From Flaveria trinervia (lineage: Eukaryota > Streptophyta > Magnoliopsida > Asterales > Asteraceae): a stretch of 64,000 nucleotides of DNA. Shown here one piece after another: positions 1 through 9,963 of this stretch (position 1 is its first letter; each line of letters begins with the position of its first letter). The stretch lies in assembly GCA_025506515.1 (NCBI GenBank), contig CM046442.1:59815376-59879375 (forward strand), given 5' to 3'. The notes beneath the pieces were generated by a model. It saw only the letters and a program-made list of their open reading frames with translations, did not search any database and had not been told where the DNA came from. The translations under genes and the position numbers were made by a program.

Positions 1-246
1 ACTTGGACCGAGTCCTCAGTGTATTTCACCCAATTATTATAGGCCTCCTCATCCTCCTTATTTGGTTGATCGGGAATCGGATCGTCTAAAATATACGATC
101 GTTTCTCTTGCTTGAGAACAATTCTCAAGTTTTGAAACTAATCTATAAAGTTATTATGGTTTAGACGCTCCTTTTGGAGAATGGTTCTTAGTGATAGTGA
201 GTGAGCGGACGGGATATCATAATTTTCATTATTGTTTGGTGGCCAT
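1..246 (-). pseudogene. Family A gag, N-terminal fragment
   Basis: The minus-strand ATG at 246 aligns with the gag starts at 48496 (B) and 26251 (A2). An extra A in the first codons shifts the frame, so the fragment is broken. Further on it carries the sequence for the gag N-terminal region with the Tyr-Ile-Leu-Asp-Asp stretch seen in B and A1. Gag is the capsid-forming structural protein of the element. It runs off the left edge of the window. Confidence 0.75.
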
Positions 247-367
247 CTACAAAATTTAACAAAGTTCAATTTTAGGATTTTCGATATTATTCATATTTTA
301 ATAAGTAAAGCCCTTTTAAGTGTCTTACACAATTTTAAAATTCTAGAATCCAGTGTTACATTTAAAT

Positions 368-679
368 AGTGGTTAGGTGACCCTTATCTAATTATTTAAA
401 TTAACAAGGTAGTAAACGTTTTGAGAATTGCAACCCTTTGCAACTTCTAGGGTATGGGATGGACTTAAACATCATATGTGTGGTCGGTACGTTTATCCCA
501 TCAACACCTTTGTAAACCACATTGTAGGTGATCCATTAAACATGGTTTGCAAATCAAGTTACCCTACTTACACACACATGTGAGTTTTCCTAAATAAGTG
601 GTTAGGTGACCTTTATCCTACAAATATGGTGTCCCTACCTCAACAAGTTCCCTCAAAATGGTTAGGTGACCTTTATCCC
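368..679 (-). other. Family A leader: three copies of GGATAAAGGTCACCTAACC
   Basis: On the plus strand the reverse complement GGTTAGGTGACCTTTATCC occurs at about 600 and 660, with a variant at about 371. The same three copies are found in the leaders of A2, B and A1. They sit between the hairpin and the gag start. A cis-acting RNA role is an inference. Confidence 0.7.
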
Positions 680-782
680 ATTAATATTTTCCAAGTGACT
701 CAAGTGTTGTGCAAAAGAATAGTGTTAAACTTGATTATAAAAGATATTTTATGTTTCCATAATAGGTTTTAGAAAACTCTAT

Positions 783-818
783 GTACCTTGTATTTGCATG
801 CTTTCAAATACAAGGTAC
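783..818 (-). other. Perfect 14-bp hairpin in family A leader
   Basis: Arms GTACCTTGTATTTG and CAAATACAAGGTAC are perfectly complementary around an 8-nt loop (AAAGCATG on the minus strand). The apex contains the palindrome GCATGC. The hairpin is present in equivalent positions in B (47907-47942) and A1 (45792-45827) and decayed in A2 (25682-25717). Confidence 0.8.
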
Positions 819-1312
819 CCTATGGTTCACTTTTAATAAAACCCCTTATATTAAAATCATTAATCCCTTTAATAACCTTTTATTAATCACTTAATGATAA
901 AGAACCATCAATTTTCAGCTTCTAATGTTCGTTAATAAGTTTGTTAAACATGTCCAAATATCAACAACAACCATACAACAAACAACCAAACAAGTCTAAT
1001 CATACAAACATAAATGCATAACCATAGCCACTAAGTTGACAACACTTATTTGCATCAGAAGTGTTGTCATTAGGTCTTTCCTAAGGTTTAACAATGACAC
1101 ATCAAAAATTGTCCATGAACTCCTACTTGAATCCACCTCCAAATGCTTCAAGTGTCCATGTCTTTTGTGTCCTTCTTTGGTTTGTGAATCTTCTTTTACA
1201 AAATCATATCCTAATACATTTTTTCTATTAAAAGAAATGCACCTAATCAATTTATTACATAACCAATGAGTAAAAAATTACAACCCAAAATACAAACACA
1301 AATATTACGACC

Positions 1313-2110
1313 TGTAGAGATTAATGAAGAGGCTGATGCAACATAAACATCTTTAGTCTTTGCTGCATGCTGCACAAGTGCATTGAAGTGGAATGCTTTG
1401 GAAGTTTCACATATGCAACAAAAATACTCTAAGTGTGAAATCTTCCAAAGCCAAGACCAACATCTTCCGAAGCCAAAGATGAAGTCTTCCGAAGCCTCAG
1501 AGACAAAGTCTTCCGAAGCTTCAAGTTCATGAAGACAGATTTCTTCCGAAGACTTTTAGTAACATGCTTTGTCTGATGTACTATTCCATAAAGTTGGACA
1601 CCTTTCCGCTGCAACTCTGCAAGTCACCAACTAACATGGTTTGGTGAAAAGGTCCATGCTTTTGGTAACTGTACATTGAGGTCTTGAGTTTGTAACTTTC
1701 TACTTTATGTACTTTATCCTTTTTGTAATAGATAAGGATGTGAGCTATGGCATGTCATAGTCACTAGTCAAAAGGCAATCTGCCTTTTGACTCTACAATT
1801 GATTTTATGTGTGTCTAGTCAATTGTATCCGGCTGGCTTTCAAAGTATAGCCGGCTGTAGGATGTTGTATAAGTATCTCATGTTCTTGTATCTTTCGAAT
1901 ATGCCTTGTAACACTTGTTATAGAACATAGAGAAAGAAATATACTACATTCTTGAAAACCAAACACTTGTGCTCTTTGTGTTCGGTCTCATATACTACTT
2001 GTGTTCTTAGTGTCATCACTTGGTTAATCCAGTTTAGTATTTGATCTAAGTCTAAGTTTATCTCATCTTTGTGTTGTTGTGTTGTAACTCATACCTTCAA
2101 CGATCCTGCA
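1313..2110 (+). repeat. D1 5' LTR (family D)
   Basis: It begins TGTAGAGATT and ends GATCCTGCA; the two D4 LTRs are homologous along their length. Four copies of CTTCCGAAG lie at 1464, 1486, 1510 and 1543. A TATA-like GTATAAGTAT lies near 1867, followed by a probable transcript leader. The primer site after 2110 is a mutated form of the usual TTTGGTATCAGAGC. Confidence 0.85.
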
Positions 2111-2196
2111 TTTGATATCATAGCGTTCCAGGCTCTTGATATAAGATCTCAGCATCTTTAGATCCCTCACACACACAAATACTAAACTTTTCAAAT

Positions 2197-4258
2197 GGCA
2201 GCCATTTCCAAAACTGATATAGAAACTGGAACCATGAACAAATCCCCACTGATCACTCTTGATGAGTTTGACGCCTGGTGTTTAAGAATGGAAGGTTTCA
2301 TCAGGTCTCTTGATTCATGAATGTGGGAGTCTATTGAGAATGGACCTTTTCATACCCAGCACACCTTCTGCTATTGGTGCTGGTATGATCCCTAAAGATG
2401 TGGCTAACTAATCTGATGAAGATAGGAAGAGAGTAGAGATAGACAGAAAAGCCATGACAACACTTCAAACTGCCCTTCCAAACTCTATATACAGAGGTTT
2501 CAAGAAGTGGAAAATAGCCAAGCAGCTTTGGGATGCACTGAAACTGATGTATGAGGGTTCTTCTGAAGCCAAGGAGAACAAGAAGGATCTCCTGAAGCAA
2601 TAGTTTGAAAACTTCACCTTCAAAACAGGTGAAACCATGACTTAGCAGTACTTTAGGTATGTTGAGATAGTGGATACCCTAGTGGATGGAGGAGTTTCTC
2701 TTGAAAACAGAGACATTGTAAGGAAATTCATGTCCTCACTTCCTAGGCAGTGGACACACTACTGTGTGGTGATCAAGAGAACTGAAAATCTCAAAACTCT
2801 TACTCTGACTGAGTTATATGGGATTCTCAGTGGCTAGCAGATGGAGATGAACATGCAAGGTTCATCTGGAAACTCCAATAATCAAATGGGTTTAGCCCTA
2901 CATGTGGTTGAAAGGGACAACTAGAACCCAAACATCATGTCTTATGCTACCCTGACAACTCACCCAAGGGTCCTTTCATCACCTTCCCACAGACCCAAAG
3001 GAGAACTACACTCTAGGAAGCCCATTCCAAGAGACACTCTTCTCAAGCTTTTTTGTCTTTGATAAAAGCTGTGGCAACTCTCTTTTCACTCTTGAAGACC
3101 TGGACTGTATCCATCTAGATGATCTGGAATACATGAAATAGTCTAGCAGATGGCTCTTCTCACTCACAGAGCCAAGAATTCTACAAGAGGACTGGAAGGA
3201 AGTTTCCAAGCAATGCAACCAGTGGAAAGTTTGGACTAGACAAAGGCAAAGTCAAGTGTTATACTGTAACTTGATGGCCACTTTGCAAGAGTGTAAGGCA
3301 CCCAGAACAAATGGTGGCCAAACACAATCCAGACCAAACTACACTGGCAAAGCTCTCCACAATCAGAAGTCAAAGCAGCAAGCTGTTGTTGCTGTTGAAG
3401 AAGGAGGCTTTGACTGGAGCTTTCAGGTTGAAGATGCCTCTCCAAACCAAGCACTGATGGCAGATCATGATGAAGCCAAGGTATTGGAACATCTATGTAC
3501 TCCTGAATGCATTGCTAAAGTTAACAGGTACATGTCCTATAACTTGGAACTGAGATCTGATATTGAGTCCTTAAATATTTTAAAATCTTATTTTAGAAAG
3601 TCTGAAAATGATTATCAGCTGAAAATAGAGGTCTTAGAGAAAACCATTTCAGTTCTAAAACATGAACACATAGATTTTAGGACTCAAATTAAAGATCTCA
3701 TAACCAAGTTAACTGAGTGCCAGGCTGAGCTTGTGATCAGCAAAGCTAGGGCAGAAAAGAGTGTTCTTGAAGAAGAGTCCTTGAAGAACATGATATCCTC
3801 ATCCCTGCACAACAAAGTGTGCAATCAAAATAGACAGGGACTGGGATCCAATGAGATAGCTTCTCCACACACAATCTTGGCAGTAAGATCTCCTAGGTGT
3901 GGAACTTGTGAAAATAGCTTCCTCTCATAGATCCTATCAGTGAGGAGGATGAAGAAGAGATAGTAAAGAATCCCTCTACAAAGAGTGAAGAGGAGGATTC
4001 CAAGAAGGGCCACTATCCTTCTGAGGAGAAAGTGAAGAGACTGTGATGACCAAGTCCATAAGAAAGAACTTGATCAGAAAGAGCAAAAGAAAGGCAAGGA
4101 AGGCTCAAGAGATCAAGGCTACTTTTGACTCTAAGCAGAAACAAGTTTTTATTTGTGTAGGGTTTAAAGTGGTAGGGACTGAAGGCATAACTAAAACTCA
4201 CTAAGAGTTCTGGTTCTTGCTCAACTTATCTCAACAGCAAGAAGAAGACTGATATGGT
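2197..4258 (+). pseudogene. D1 gag, decayed
   Basis: The start ATG at 2197 corresponds to the gag start of D4 (minus strand, 37773). The first 1 kb encodes the UBN2-type Gag region but has many stops. A one-base deletion in the zinc-knuckle (around 3256) shifts the frame: the Cys-Tyr-Asn-Cys start is followed out of frame by the GHFARECK-like half. The downstream coiled-coil part is open (listed separately). Gag packages element RNA in virus-like particles; this copy cannot make it. Confidence 0.8.
3256..3930 (+). CDS. D1 gag C-terminal open frame (coiled coil), 224 aa
   Basis: This is the longest open stretch of D1. The beginning is the second half of a CCHC knuckle (Asn-Leu-Met ... Gln-Glu-Cys-Lys), followed by a Gln-rich linker and, at about residues 75-175, a Leu/Ile/Lys/Glu-rich segment likely to form a coiled coil. 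Near the end is Arg-Ser-Pro-Arg-Cys-Gly-Thr-Cys. The same order occurs in D4 (36616-35927) and D3 (18851-19294). The ATG is an internal methionine made usable by the frameshift, not a real start. It is probably untranslated residue of gag. Confidence 0.65.
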   Translation: MLYCNLMATLQECKAPRTNGGQTQSRPNYTGKALHNQKSKQQAVVAVEEGGFDWSFQVEDASPNQALMADHDEAKVLEHLCTPECIAKVNRYMSYNLELRSDIESLNILKSYFRKSENDYQLKIEVLEKTISVLKHEHIDFRTQIKDLITKLTECQAELVISKARAEKSVLEEESLKNMISSSLHNKVCNQNRQGLGSNEIASPHTILAVRSPRCGTCENSFLS

Positions 4259-4699
4259 TTTCACATCTGACTTCATCTTTAATGATGTCAAGAACAATGA
4301 AAAAAGAAGAGAAAAATGAAAAACAAAGTCTACGTTCATCAAAAACCGACCTGTCATACCCAAAATTAGAAGAAAAACCAACAAATCTGTTCAACTATGG
4401 TACGATTTGAAGAATCTGAACATGCTCATGATTATTCCTTCAAAATTCAATGCAATTGAACAAGATTAACATCAAAAAAAGAAGAAAACACGTTTGTTCA
4501 TCTCAAAAATCAAGAAGAAAAATCACAAATCTGTTCTATATGGTACGATTTGAAGAAATATAATCATTCACTAGGTTATTACTTCAAAATCGATGCAATT
4601 GAACACGATCATCATTAAAAAAAGAAAAAGATGAAGAAATGGAAGCCACTGCTGATTTCCCGACCTGTATGCAGTGTGAAACGTTTTTGTTCAAGTCTG
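4259..4699 (+). repeat. Unclassified retroelement debris with an imperfect direct repeat
   Basis: This A-rich sequence is not shared with D4. Two imperfect copies of a segment containing GGTACGATTTGAAGAA and TTCAAAATYSATGCAATTGAAC occur at about 4380-4460 and 4535-4605. I recognise no protein domain in it. It leads directly into the minisatellite and could be part of the same unknown element. Confidence 0.45.
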
Positions 4700-5115
4700 A
4701 AAACAAATGCGAATGAAGAAAAACACATGCGGATGAAGCTTCATCAAATACGAATGTGTTATACACAAATGCGGATGAGTTGTCACCAAATGTGGATGAC
4801 TTGGCAACAAATGCGGATGACTTGTCACAAATGCGGATGACTTGTCACAAATGCAGATGTCTTGTCACAAATGCGGATGACTTGTCACTAAATGCGGATG
4901 ACTTGTCACCAAATGTGGATGCCTTGACACCAAATGCGGTTGACTTATAAACAAATACGGGTACTCTAAGCACAAATGCAGATGCTTTGAAGTTAAATGC
5001 GGATGCATTGAAATCAAATGCGGATGCCTTGCAAACAAATGCGGATGCTTTGCAAACAAATGCGGATTGGCAAAGAAATGTGGATGTGTTGCAATAAATG
5101 CGGATGAGTTGCAAG
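4700..5115 (+). repeat. Minisatellite, about 18 units of roughly 20-21 bp (AAATGCGGATGACTTGTCAC)
   Basis: The core ATGCGGATG recurs about every 20-21 bases from about 4728 to 5105, with variants ATGCAGATG, ATGTGGATG and ATGCGGTTG. Where the unit is 21 bp it equals seven codons, and a plus-strand frame reads as heptads of the type Thr-Asn-Ala-Asp-Asp-Leu-Ser. Two frame breaks and a stop at about 4948 interrupt it. The core is also the motif that clusters in the E LTR (12230-12620). Confidence 0.85.
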
Positions 5116-5743
5116 AAATGCTTATGAACAGTTGATGAACAGGACTTCAAAAAGAATAGAAAAACATGAACATGGATGATTGCAACCAACAAGCACGTCC
5201 ATTGTGATCATGAAAGCAAAAAAAAGAGTATAGAAATAAACTTTGGTCACTTTTTCACAAGTTCATCCAGGGACTTATACAACTATCATATTCCCTTTTT
5301 GAAGTACTTGTGCTCACATTTTTTCTGATGATGTTTTGCACCCGTGTCTGGCTACTGAGCGGATAGTTAGCCGGACATTAATCAAGGGAGTACTCATTAT
5401 CAGAAAAATGTCATTTATCAAGTTAGTTCAATAAAGTGGAAGTCTGTTCAACATTGATTCATGTTCCTAATGCAGTTTATTAAACTTTAAAGACTCACCA
5501 TATGCCTAATACATTCTAATCCTTGAGTTGTGATATGAACAGTAATCTAAGAGTGATACAACCCATATCCAATACGAAGAAGTATTCTCAAGAGATTCTA
5601 ACATTTGAAGAAATATATTAGGAAGAGCTTAATTTGAGGGGGAGAACATCAATGAATTGTGCTAGAAATCATTGATCAAGAAGACATGTGACAGAGATGA
5701 TCTTCAAATTCAAGGTTGGCAAGCCTCAGTTTAGGGGGAGTAT
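5116..5743 (+). other. 3' non-coding end of an unidentified Copia element, with polypurine tract
   Basis: I find no credible coding region. Two G-rich purine runs, TTGAGGGGGAGA at about 5636 and TTTAGGGGGAGTA at 5730-5742, look like Copia polypurine tracts, and the second lies directly before an LTR-like start at 5744. This indicates the 3' UTR of a plus-strand element whose coding part is missing. The minisatellite upstream may belong to it. Confidence 0.5.
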
Positions 5744-5830
5744 TGTTGGGATTCAACAATGGAATAAACTGAAGCTTACCAAATCATAATTACATCCAAC
5801 TGAAGATCTCATTGTACAAGTTCAGAGACC
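5744..5830 (+). repeat. LTR start fragment (TGTTGGGATTC), broken
   Basis: It begins with TGTTGGG directly after a polypurine tract, as a 3' LTR should. Only about 85 bp remain before the sequence turns into the minus-strand RT of element E. The right-hand boundary is uncertain by about 20 bp. Confidence 0.45.
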
Positions 5831-6620
5831 AAGAAGAGTTTCTACAAATTTTGATTGATTGATGAAGATTCCATCTGCTGTTTGCTAGACTTTCACTCCC
5901 AGAAAGAATGTGAGTTCCCCCATAGCATTGATTTGAAACTTTGAATGCATAAGATCTTCAAATTCTTTATAGAGTTGTTTGTTTGTCGTGCCAAATATAA
6001 TGTCATACACGTAGATCTGGACTAACAGCATGTCTTTTCCTCTTATTCTTCTGAAGAGAGTCTAATCAATCTTTCCTCTTTCATACCCATGTTCAAGAAG
6101 AAAGGATGATAGAGTCTCATACCACTTTCTTGAAGCTTGATGAAGACCATACGGAGCTTTGTCGAGCTTATACACTCTGTGAGGGAAATCTGGATCTTCA
6201 AAGCCAGGTTGTTGACTTACATAGACTTCTTCAGCAATCTTTCCATACAAGAAGGCACACTTTACATCCATTTGATAAACAGTAAATTTCATGGACACAG
6301 AATATGCAAGAAAGATTCTGATTGCTTCTAGTCTTGCAACAGGAGCAAACACCTCGTCATAGTCAATTCCTTCTTCCTGAATGTATCCTTGAGCCACAAG
6401 TCTTGCTTTATTTCTGATGACTATCCCTCTATCATGAGTCTTGTTCCTGTACAGCCATCTGGTACCGATAGGGTATTGTCCTTCGGGAAGATCTACCAGC
6501 TGTCATACTTCTTGTTTCTTGAATTGGAGCAATTCTTCCTACACTGCTTCAATCCAACTATTGTCTTGAAGTGCCTCTTTGATGTTTTTGGGTACTGTTT
6601 GACATAGAAAGCATGAGAAC
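5831..6620 (-). pseudogene. E reverse transcriptase, truncated
   Basis: An open section at 6062-6397 carries Copia RT hallmarks: the GYxQEEGIDYDEVFAPVARLEAIR-type start (abbreviated), MDVKCAFLYG and the Gln-Ala-Ser-Arg-Lys-Trp-Tyr block. In-frame stops occur before and after it. The catalytic Tyr-Val-Asp-Asp box at about 6010 reads Tyr-Val-Tyr-Asp, so the first catalytic Asp is lost. The frame continues to the MGELTFFLG block and ends at the junction near 5830. RT copies element RNA into cDNA; this copy is inactive. Confidence 0.85.
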
Positions 6621-7147
6621 AAATAGATGTTTGCAATACTGGACTTGCTTCTTGTCACCCTCTCCTTAAGATCACCAACAATGGTTTCAACTCGATGATT
6701 CTTGTTTATTCTTGAGGTGGGAATGATGTCACCCGCAATAGTTACTTCAAGATTGGAGACATTCAGTTCATTATGCTCAGAGGCACAATCATCTTGTATT
6801 GTTGTTGAATTATGAAGATTGTCAATTTCTGTTTGAGTAACTGCTACATCTTCAGCAGCACTGAGGTTGCTTGCATCATTTGAAGTACCTTGAGTTTCTT
6901 TTGGATGAGACGCTTGTTTTTGATTTCTGATCTCATGTGACAAGTCATATGAGAGAGATGGTACCAGGCTAGGACCTTCTTTAGAAGCAACACTAAGGTT
7001 TTGTGACAAGTGTTTGATTGGATCAGCTTGAAGAGGAACATCTTCATTCATATGTTCATCAGATGTAGGTGGGATCAATGGATAGCTTTCTCTTCTTTCT
7101 ACAGTTGATGAAGTATCACCTGAATGTATAGTTCTTGCATCAGACAA
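6539..7147 (-). CDS. E integrase-RT hinge, open frame of 202 aa
   Basis: This is a low-complexity Ser/Thr/Asp/Glu-rich polypeptide with no catalytic motif. Its end (Lys-Glu-Ala-Leu-Gln-Asp-Asn-Ser-Trp-Ile-Glu-Ala) is the start of the Copia RT domain. The position between integrase and RT fits the variable linker of Copia polyproteins. The listed ATG is internal. It is open although both neighbours are broken, so it is likely a remnant and not a separate gene. Confidence 0.65.
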   Translation of the reverse strand: MSDARTIHSGDTSSTVERRESYPLIPPTSDEHMNEDVPLQADPIKHLSQNLSVASKEGPSLVPSLSYDLSHEIRNQKQASHPKETQGTSNDASNLSAAEDVAVTQTEIDNLHNSTTIQDDCASEHNELNVSNLEVTIAGDIIPTSRINKNHRVETIVGDLKERVTRSKSSIANIYLFSCFLCQTVPKNIKEALQDNSWIEAV

Positions 7148-7162
7148 GTGAAATTGGTCAAA

Positions 7163-8187
7163 TTATTTAGTAAAGGTGTCAATATCAAACAACCAATCAG
7201 GACCATTTGTTGATTTGGGAAACGAATGTTCCTTGAATTGAACATTTGCAGATTCATCAATAATGTTCAATCTAGGATTGAACACTCTATAAGCCTTTGA
7301 GACAGAAGAATAACCTACAAAAAATCCTTCATCAGACTTAGATGAAAATTTTCCTAAATGATCATGGGTGTTTAATATTGAGTCTGGACAACCAAATGAT
7401 TTGAAGAATCCAATGAATGGTTTCCTTTGAAATATCAGTTCATAAGGTGTCATATTACTTTCTTTAACAATGAGAGTTCGATTTTCCACAAAGCACGATG
7501 TGCTAACTGCTTCTGCCCAGAAGGTGATTGGTAGTTTAGCAACAGCTAGTATGGTTCTTGCTGCTTCAATCAGTGTTCTATTTCGCCATTCAGCTACCCC
7601 ATTTTGCTAAGGAGTTCTAGCTGCACTGAATTGATGAGCGATGCCTTGGTTGCACAAAAGGAACTCATATTTTCATTTTTGAACTCTATACCATTATCAC
7701 TTCTTATTATTTTGACTTGAGATCAAGTTGATTTTCAATTTTAGTGATAAATTCTTAAATGATTTGGGATGCTTCATTTTTATGAAGTAGGAAGAACACC
7801 CATATGAATCGAGAAATGTCATCAATGATCACTAAACAATATTGCTTCTTTCCCATACTCATTACATGAGTTTGTCCAAAGAGATCCATGTGAAGTAACT
7901 TCAATGGAATATTGTTAGTGTTCACCAGCTTGGTTTTGTGAGACGATTTGTGTTGTTTTCCTTTGAGGCACGTTGAGCATTGATCAATAAAATTGAATTA
8001 TTTTTGAGGAAGACCAATTACATGGTTTCCTTTGACTAACTTGTTCATATTTTTAAAGTTAGTGTGCCCCAAACGTCTATGCCAAAGCTGTGACTCATCA
8101 AATGATGCTTTAAACAAGAGACATGTTTCTTCCTTAGGTGACGCAGAACACAGGTTTAAGACATAAGTATTATTTTTCTTGGAGTCT
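7163..8187 (-). pseudogene. E integrase, decayed
   Basis: The minus-strand pieces show the Copia integrase core. The Glu block near 7590 reads Gln-Asn-Gly-Val-Ala-Glu-Trp-Arg-Asn, so the catalytic Glu is kept, with a stop just before it. The open end (7163-7489) has the Pro-Phe-Ile-Gly-Phe-Phe-Lys-Ser-Phe-Gly-Cys block and a Gly-Pro-Asp-Trp-Leu-Phe-Asp motif shared with D4. Integrase inserts the cDNA into the host chromosome. Several stops make it inactive. Confidence 0.8.
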
Positions 8188-8530
8188 TTAAGACACCCAT
8201 TCTTCAGGAATCTGAAAACCAGGTTTCAGTATGTAGCAGTGTGTGTCTGTAAAGTGAGTGGAATATTTTTTGTCACAGATCTGAGACACGCTTAGCAGAT
8301 TGAAATTCAGTTGTTCACAGTTATTCACTCTATCAAAGCTTAGCATCCCATTTGTCATAGATCCTTCTCCTTTAATCCTGCCACCTTCTGAATCTCCAAC
8401 GAATGCCGCAATAGTTCCTTGTATGTACTTGAAATCATGAAGGAGGGAACGATCTCCAGTCATGTGTCGGGAGCATCCACTGTCTACATACCATAGGCTA
8501 TTAGACCTGTGTTGATGAACCTACAAACAA
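8188..8530 (-). pseudogene. E aspartic protease and pre-integrase start
   Basis: The Copia protease signature Trp-Tyr-Val-Asp-Ser-Gly-Cys-Ser-Arg-His-Met-Thr-Gly lies at about 8457-8500 and is intact, followed by an open stretch to 8188 ending near the Leu-Leu-Ser-Val-Ser-Gln-Ile-Cys block that opens the pre-integrase region. The protease cleaves the Gag-Pol polyprotein. The frame is interrupted upstream. Confidence 0.8.
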
Positions 8531-8969
8531 AAAGAACTAATTAGAATAAGGAACCCAAGCCATGATGGTCTTGGGTATCCCATTCCTATTCATGGTAGTC
8601 ACCTCCTGGTATTTTCCTCTGAATGTGATTTAGATGAAGGTGATTTGGGAGATTTTTGGTAATGAACTGGTCGAGTCATCTCATCTACATCTACTGAGGA
8701 TTCCGATGAATAATGAAATCATTGGTTTCTATTTCTTTGTAAAAATTTAGCCCGAGTTTCATTATCAAAAGTTGATTTTTGCTTCGGAAGGTCAACTTTG
8801 TGTTTCATTGTAAGATGATTTCTTTGACCTTTCCTTAATCCTTTGAGTTATTTCTGTCATATGTTGATCTAGAAATCCTAGATTGATTGTTATGAATATG
8901 ATGTTTGATAGAATGCATCACAGTAGATGTTTTTGAGATGGGCTTGTTTTGTGAAATTCTTAACCCCTT

Positions 8970-9135
8970 TTGATTGAAGTAACAATCAGATGTATTGTGA
9001 TTGTTTATGTCACAGATCGAACAATACTTGTTGAAATATAATTTTTGTGGAGTGATTGTTCATATCACAGATAGAACAATATTGATTAAAGAAGCATTAT
9101 CTATCTTGTGATTGAACATGTCACAAATATCACAA
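8970..9135 (-). repeat. E second zinc knuckle, triplicated in tandem
   Basis: Three adjacent minus-strand copies of a segment coding for Tyr-Cys-x-Ile-Cys-Asp-x-x-Asn-His are visible. The one nearest the protease (about 8985-9035) is a complete Cys-x2-Cys-x4-His-x4-Cys box; the two others (about 9040-9090 and 9095-9135) lack the last Cys. The knuckle binds nucleic acid. Element C (63360-63420) and D4 (35640) have a single copy at this place. Confidence 0.65.
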
Positions 9136-9940
9136 TACATTGTTTGTTTCTTGAATCAGATTTTTCTTTGAGTGACTCAATTGATACTTTCTTTTGATGT
9201 GTCACTTTCTTTTCTTTAGGTGATGAGTCAGAATTAGCCCTTTTTGTAGATTGTTTCACAATGCTACTCTTGTTCATTTGTCTGGGTTGTTTATGTTTCT
9301 TCAACCTACTTCTCACCTCTTTCTCAAACTGGTCAACATGTTCTTTATTACAGATATCAAACCCAACACCCTGCCTTAATTTCGATGACTGTGGGTCTGA
9401 TGAAGTTTTGTGTGTTGAACTCAGTTTTACAGTTGGTTTCTTTTTCAGTGAAACCTTTTCTGATTTACTTGAATTTTGTGGAGATACAATCTCATTATTA
9501 GAACTACTCTCAGTAGTAGGTTTCACTGTTTTGACATATTTCTTTTTCCCTTGTAAAACAGATGGTATGAATTTCATAAAAGGTACAATTGCTTTTACAG
9601 GGCTTGATGGTTTCTTGACAATCACTATCTTATCAGAACACTCTTTGATTTTGATTGGGTGTCCTAACTTGATTTTGTCCTTATTGGTTTCAAAATAGAC
9701 ATTAGGTTTGTTTTTAGGATTTGTCACTTGTTTCACTTCTAATTTAGGTTCCACATTTTTAGGTTCAATTGATTCAGAGAGTGATACAGAGTCAGGCATG
9801 ACAGTGTAATTGTCATTGTATGGTGGAGGACATGAATTGTACCCAATCCCTAACATGTCCTTTGGATCCTTTTGTGAATCCAGCATTTCTTGCAGCTTGA
9901 CTGAAGACATTTGAAACTTTTCAAGTTTCGCTTTAGTCAT
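9101..9940 (-). CDS. E gag spacer, open frame of 279 aa
   Basis: A Lys/Ser/Pro-rich, highly charged segment lies between the coiled coil and the second knuckle. It includes Gly-Ile-Gly-Tyr-Asn-Ser-Cys-Pro-Pro-Pro near residue 30, comparable to Gly-Ile-Gly-Tyr-Asn-His-Thr-Ser-Pro-Pro in element C. No enzyme motif is present. It ends at a stop inside the triplicated knuckle. It is part of a Gag-Pol polyprotein, not a free gene. Confidence 0.7.
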   Translation of the reverse strand: MTKAKLEKFQMSSVKLQEMLDSQKDPKDMLGIGYNSCPPPYNDNYTVMPDSVSLSESIEPKNVEPKLEVKQVTNPKNKPNVYFETNKDKIKLGHPIKIKECSDKIVIVKKPSSPVKAIVPFMKFIPSVLQGKKKYVKTVKPTTESSSNNEIVSPQNSSKSEKVSLKKKPTVKLSSTHKTSSDPQSSKLRQGVGFDICNKEHVDQFEKEVRSRLKKHKQPRQMNKSSIVKQSTKRANSDSSPKEKKVTHQKKVSIESLKEKSDSRNKQCIVIFVTCSITR

Positions 9941-9963
9941 AGATTGTTGAGCTTTAGCTTGAG

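Larger units (their letters stand above)
1..1312 (-). mobile_element. Family A Copia element, leader and start of gag (truncated by window edge)
   Basis: Read on the minus strand, this matches the leader and gag start of the A elements at 23862 and 46047. It contains the same GGTTAGGTGACC-type motif three times, the same long hairpin (783-818) and the gag start at 246. The LTR side is cut at 1312, where the D1 LTR begins; the gag side leaves the window. The two parts recognised here, leader and gag N-terminus, are in the normal order, so this is the left stump of an A copy interrupted by D1. Confidence 0.85.
1313..4258 (+). mobile_element. D1: SIRE-like Copia element, 5' LTR and gag only
   Basis: This plus-strand element consists of an LTR (1313-2110), a degenerate Met-tRNA type primer site (from 2111) and a decayed gag. 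It was inserted in the A leader at 1312. Homology to the longer D4 element stops at about 4258, shortly after the gag coiled-coil region; protease, integrase and RT are absent. The join to the next sequence has no LTR-like end, which suggests deletion or illegitimate recombination. Confidence 0.8.

Noticed and set aside
1464..1551. TTCCGAA arrays as heat-shock elements
   Set aside because: Heat-shock elements need TTC and GAA separated by two bases; here only one base lies between them.
4700..5115. CRISPR-like array
   Set aside because: Units are adjacent imperfect 20-21-mers without unique spacers, in a plant genome; it is a minisatellite.
9261..9698. 145-codon plus-strand frame as a membrane protein
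   Set aside because: It is the complement of the E gag spacer; the hydrophobic look comes from reading Lys/Ser-rich codons backwards.
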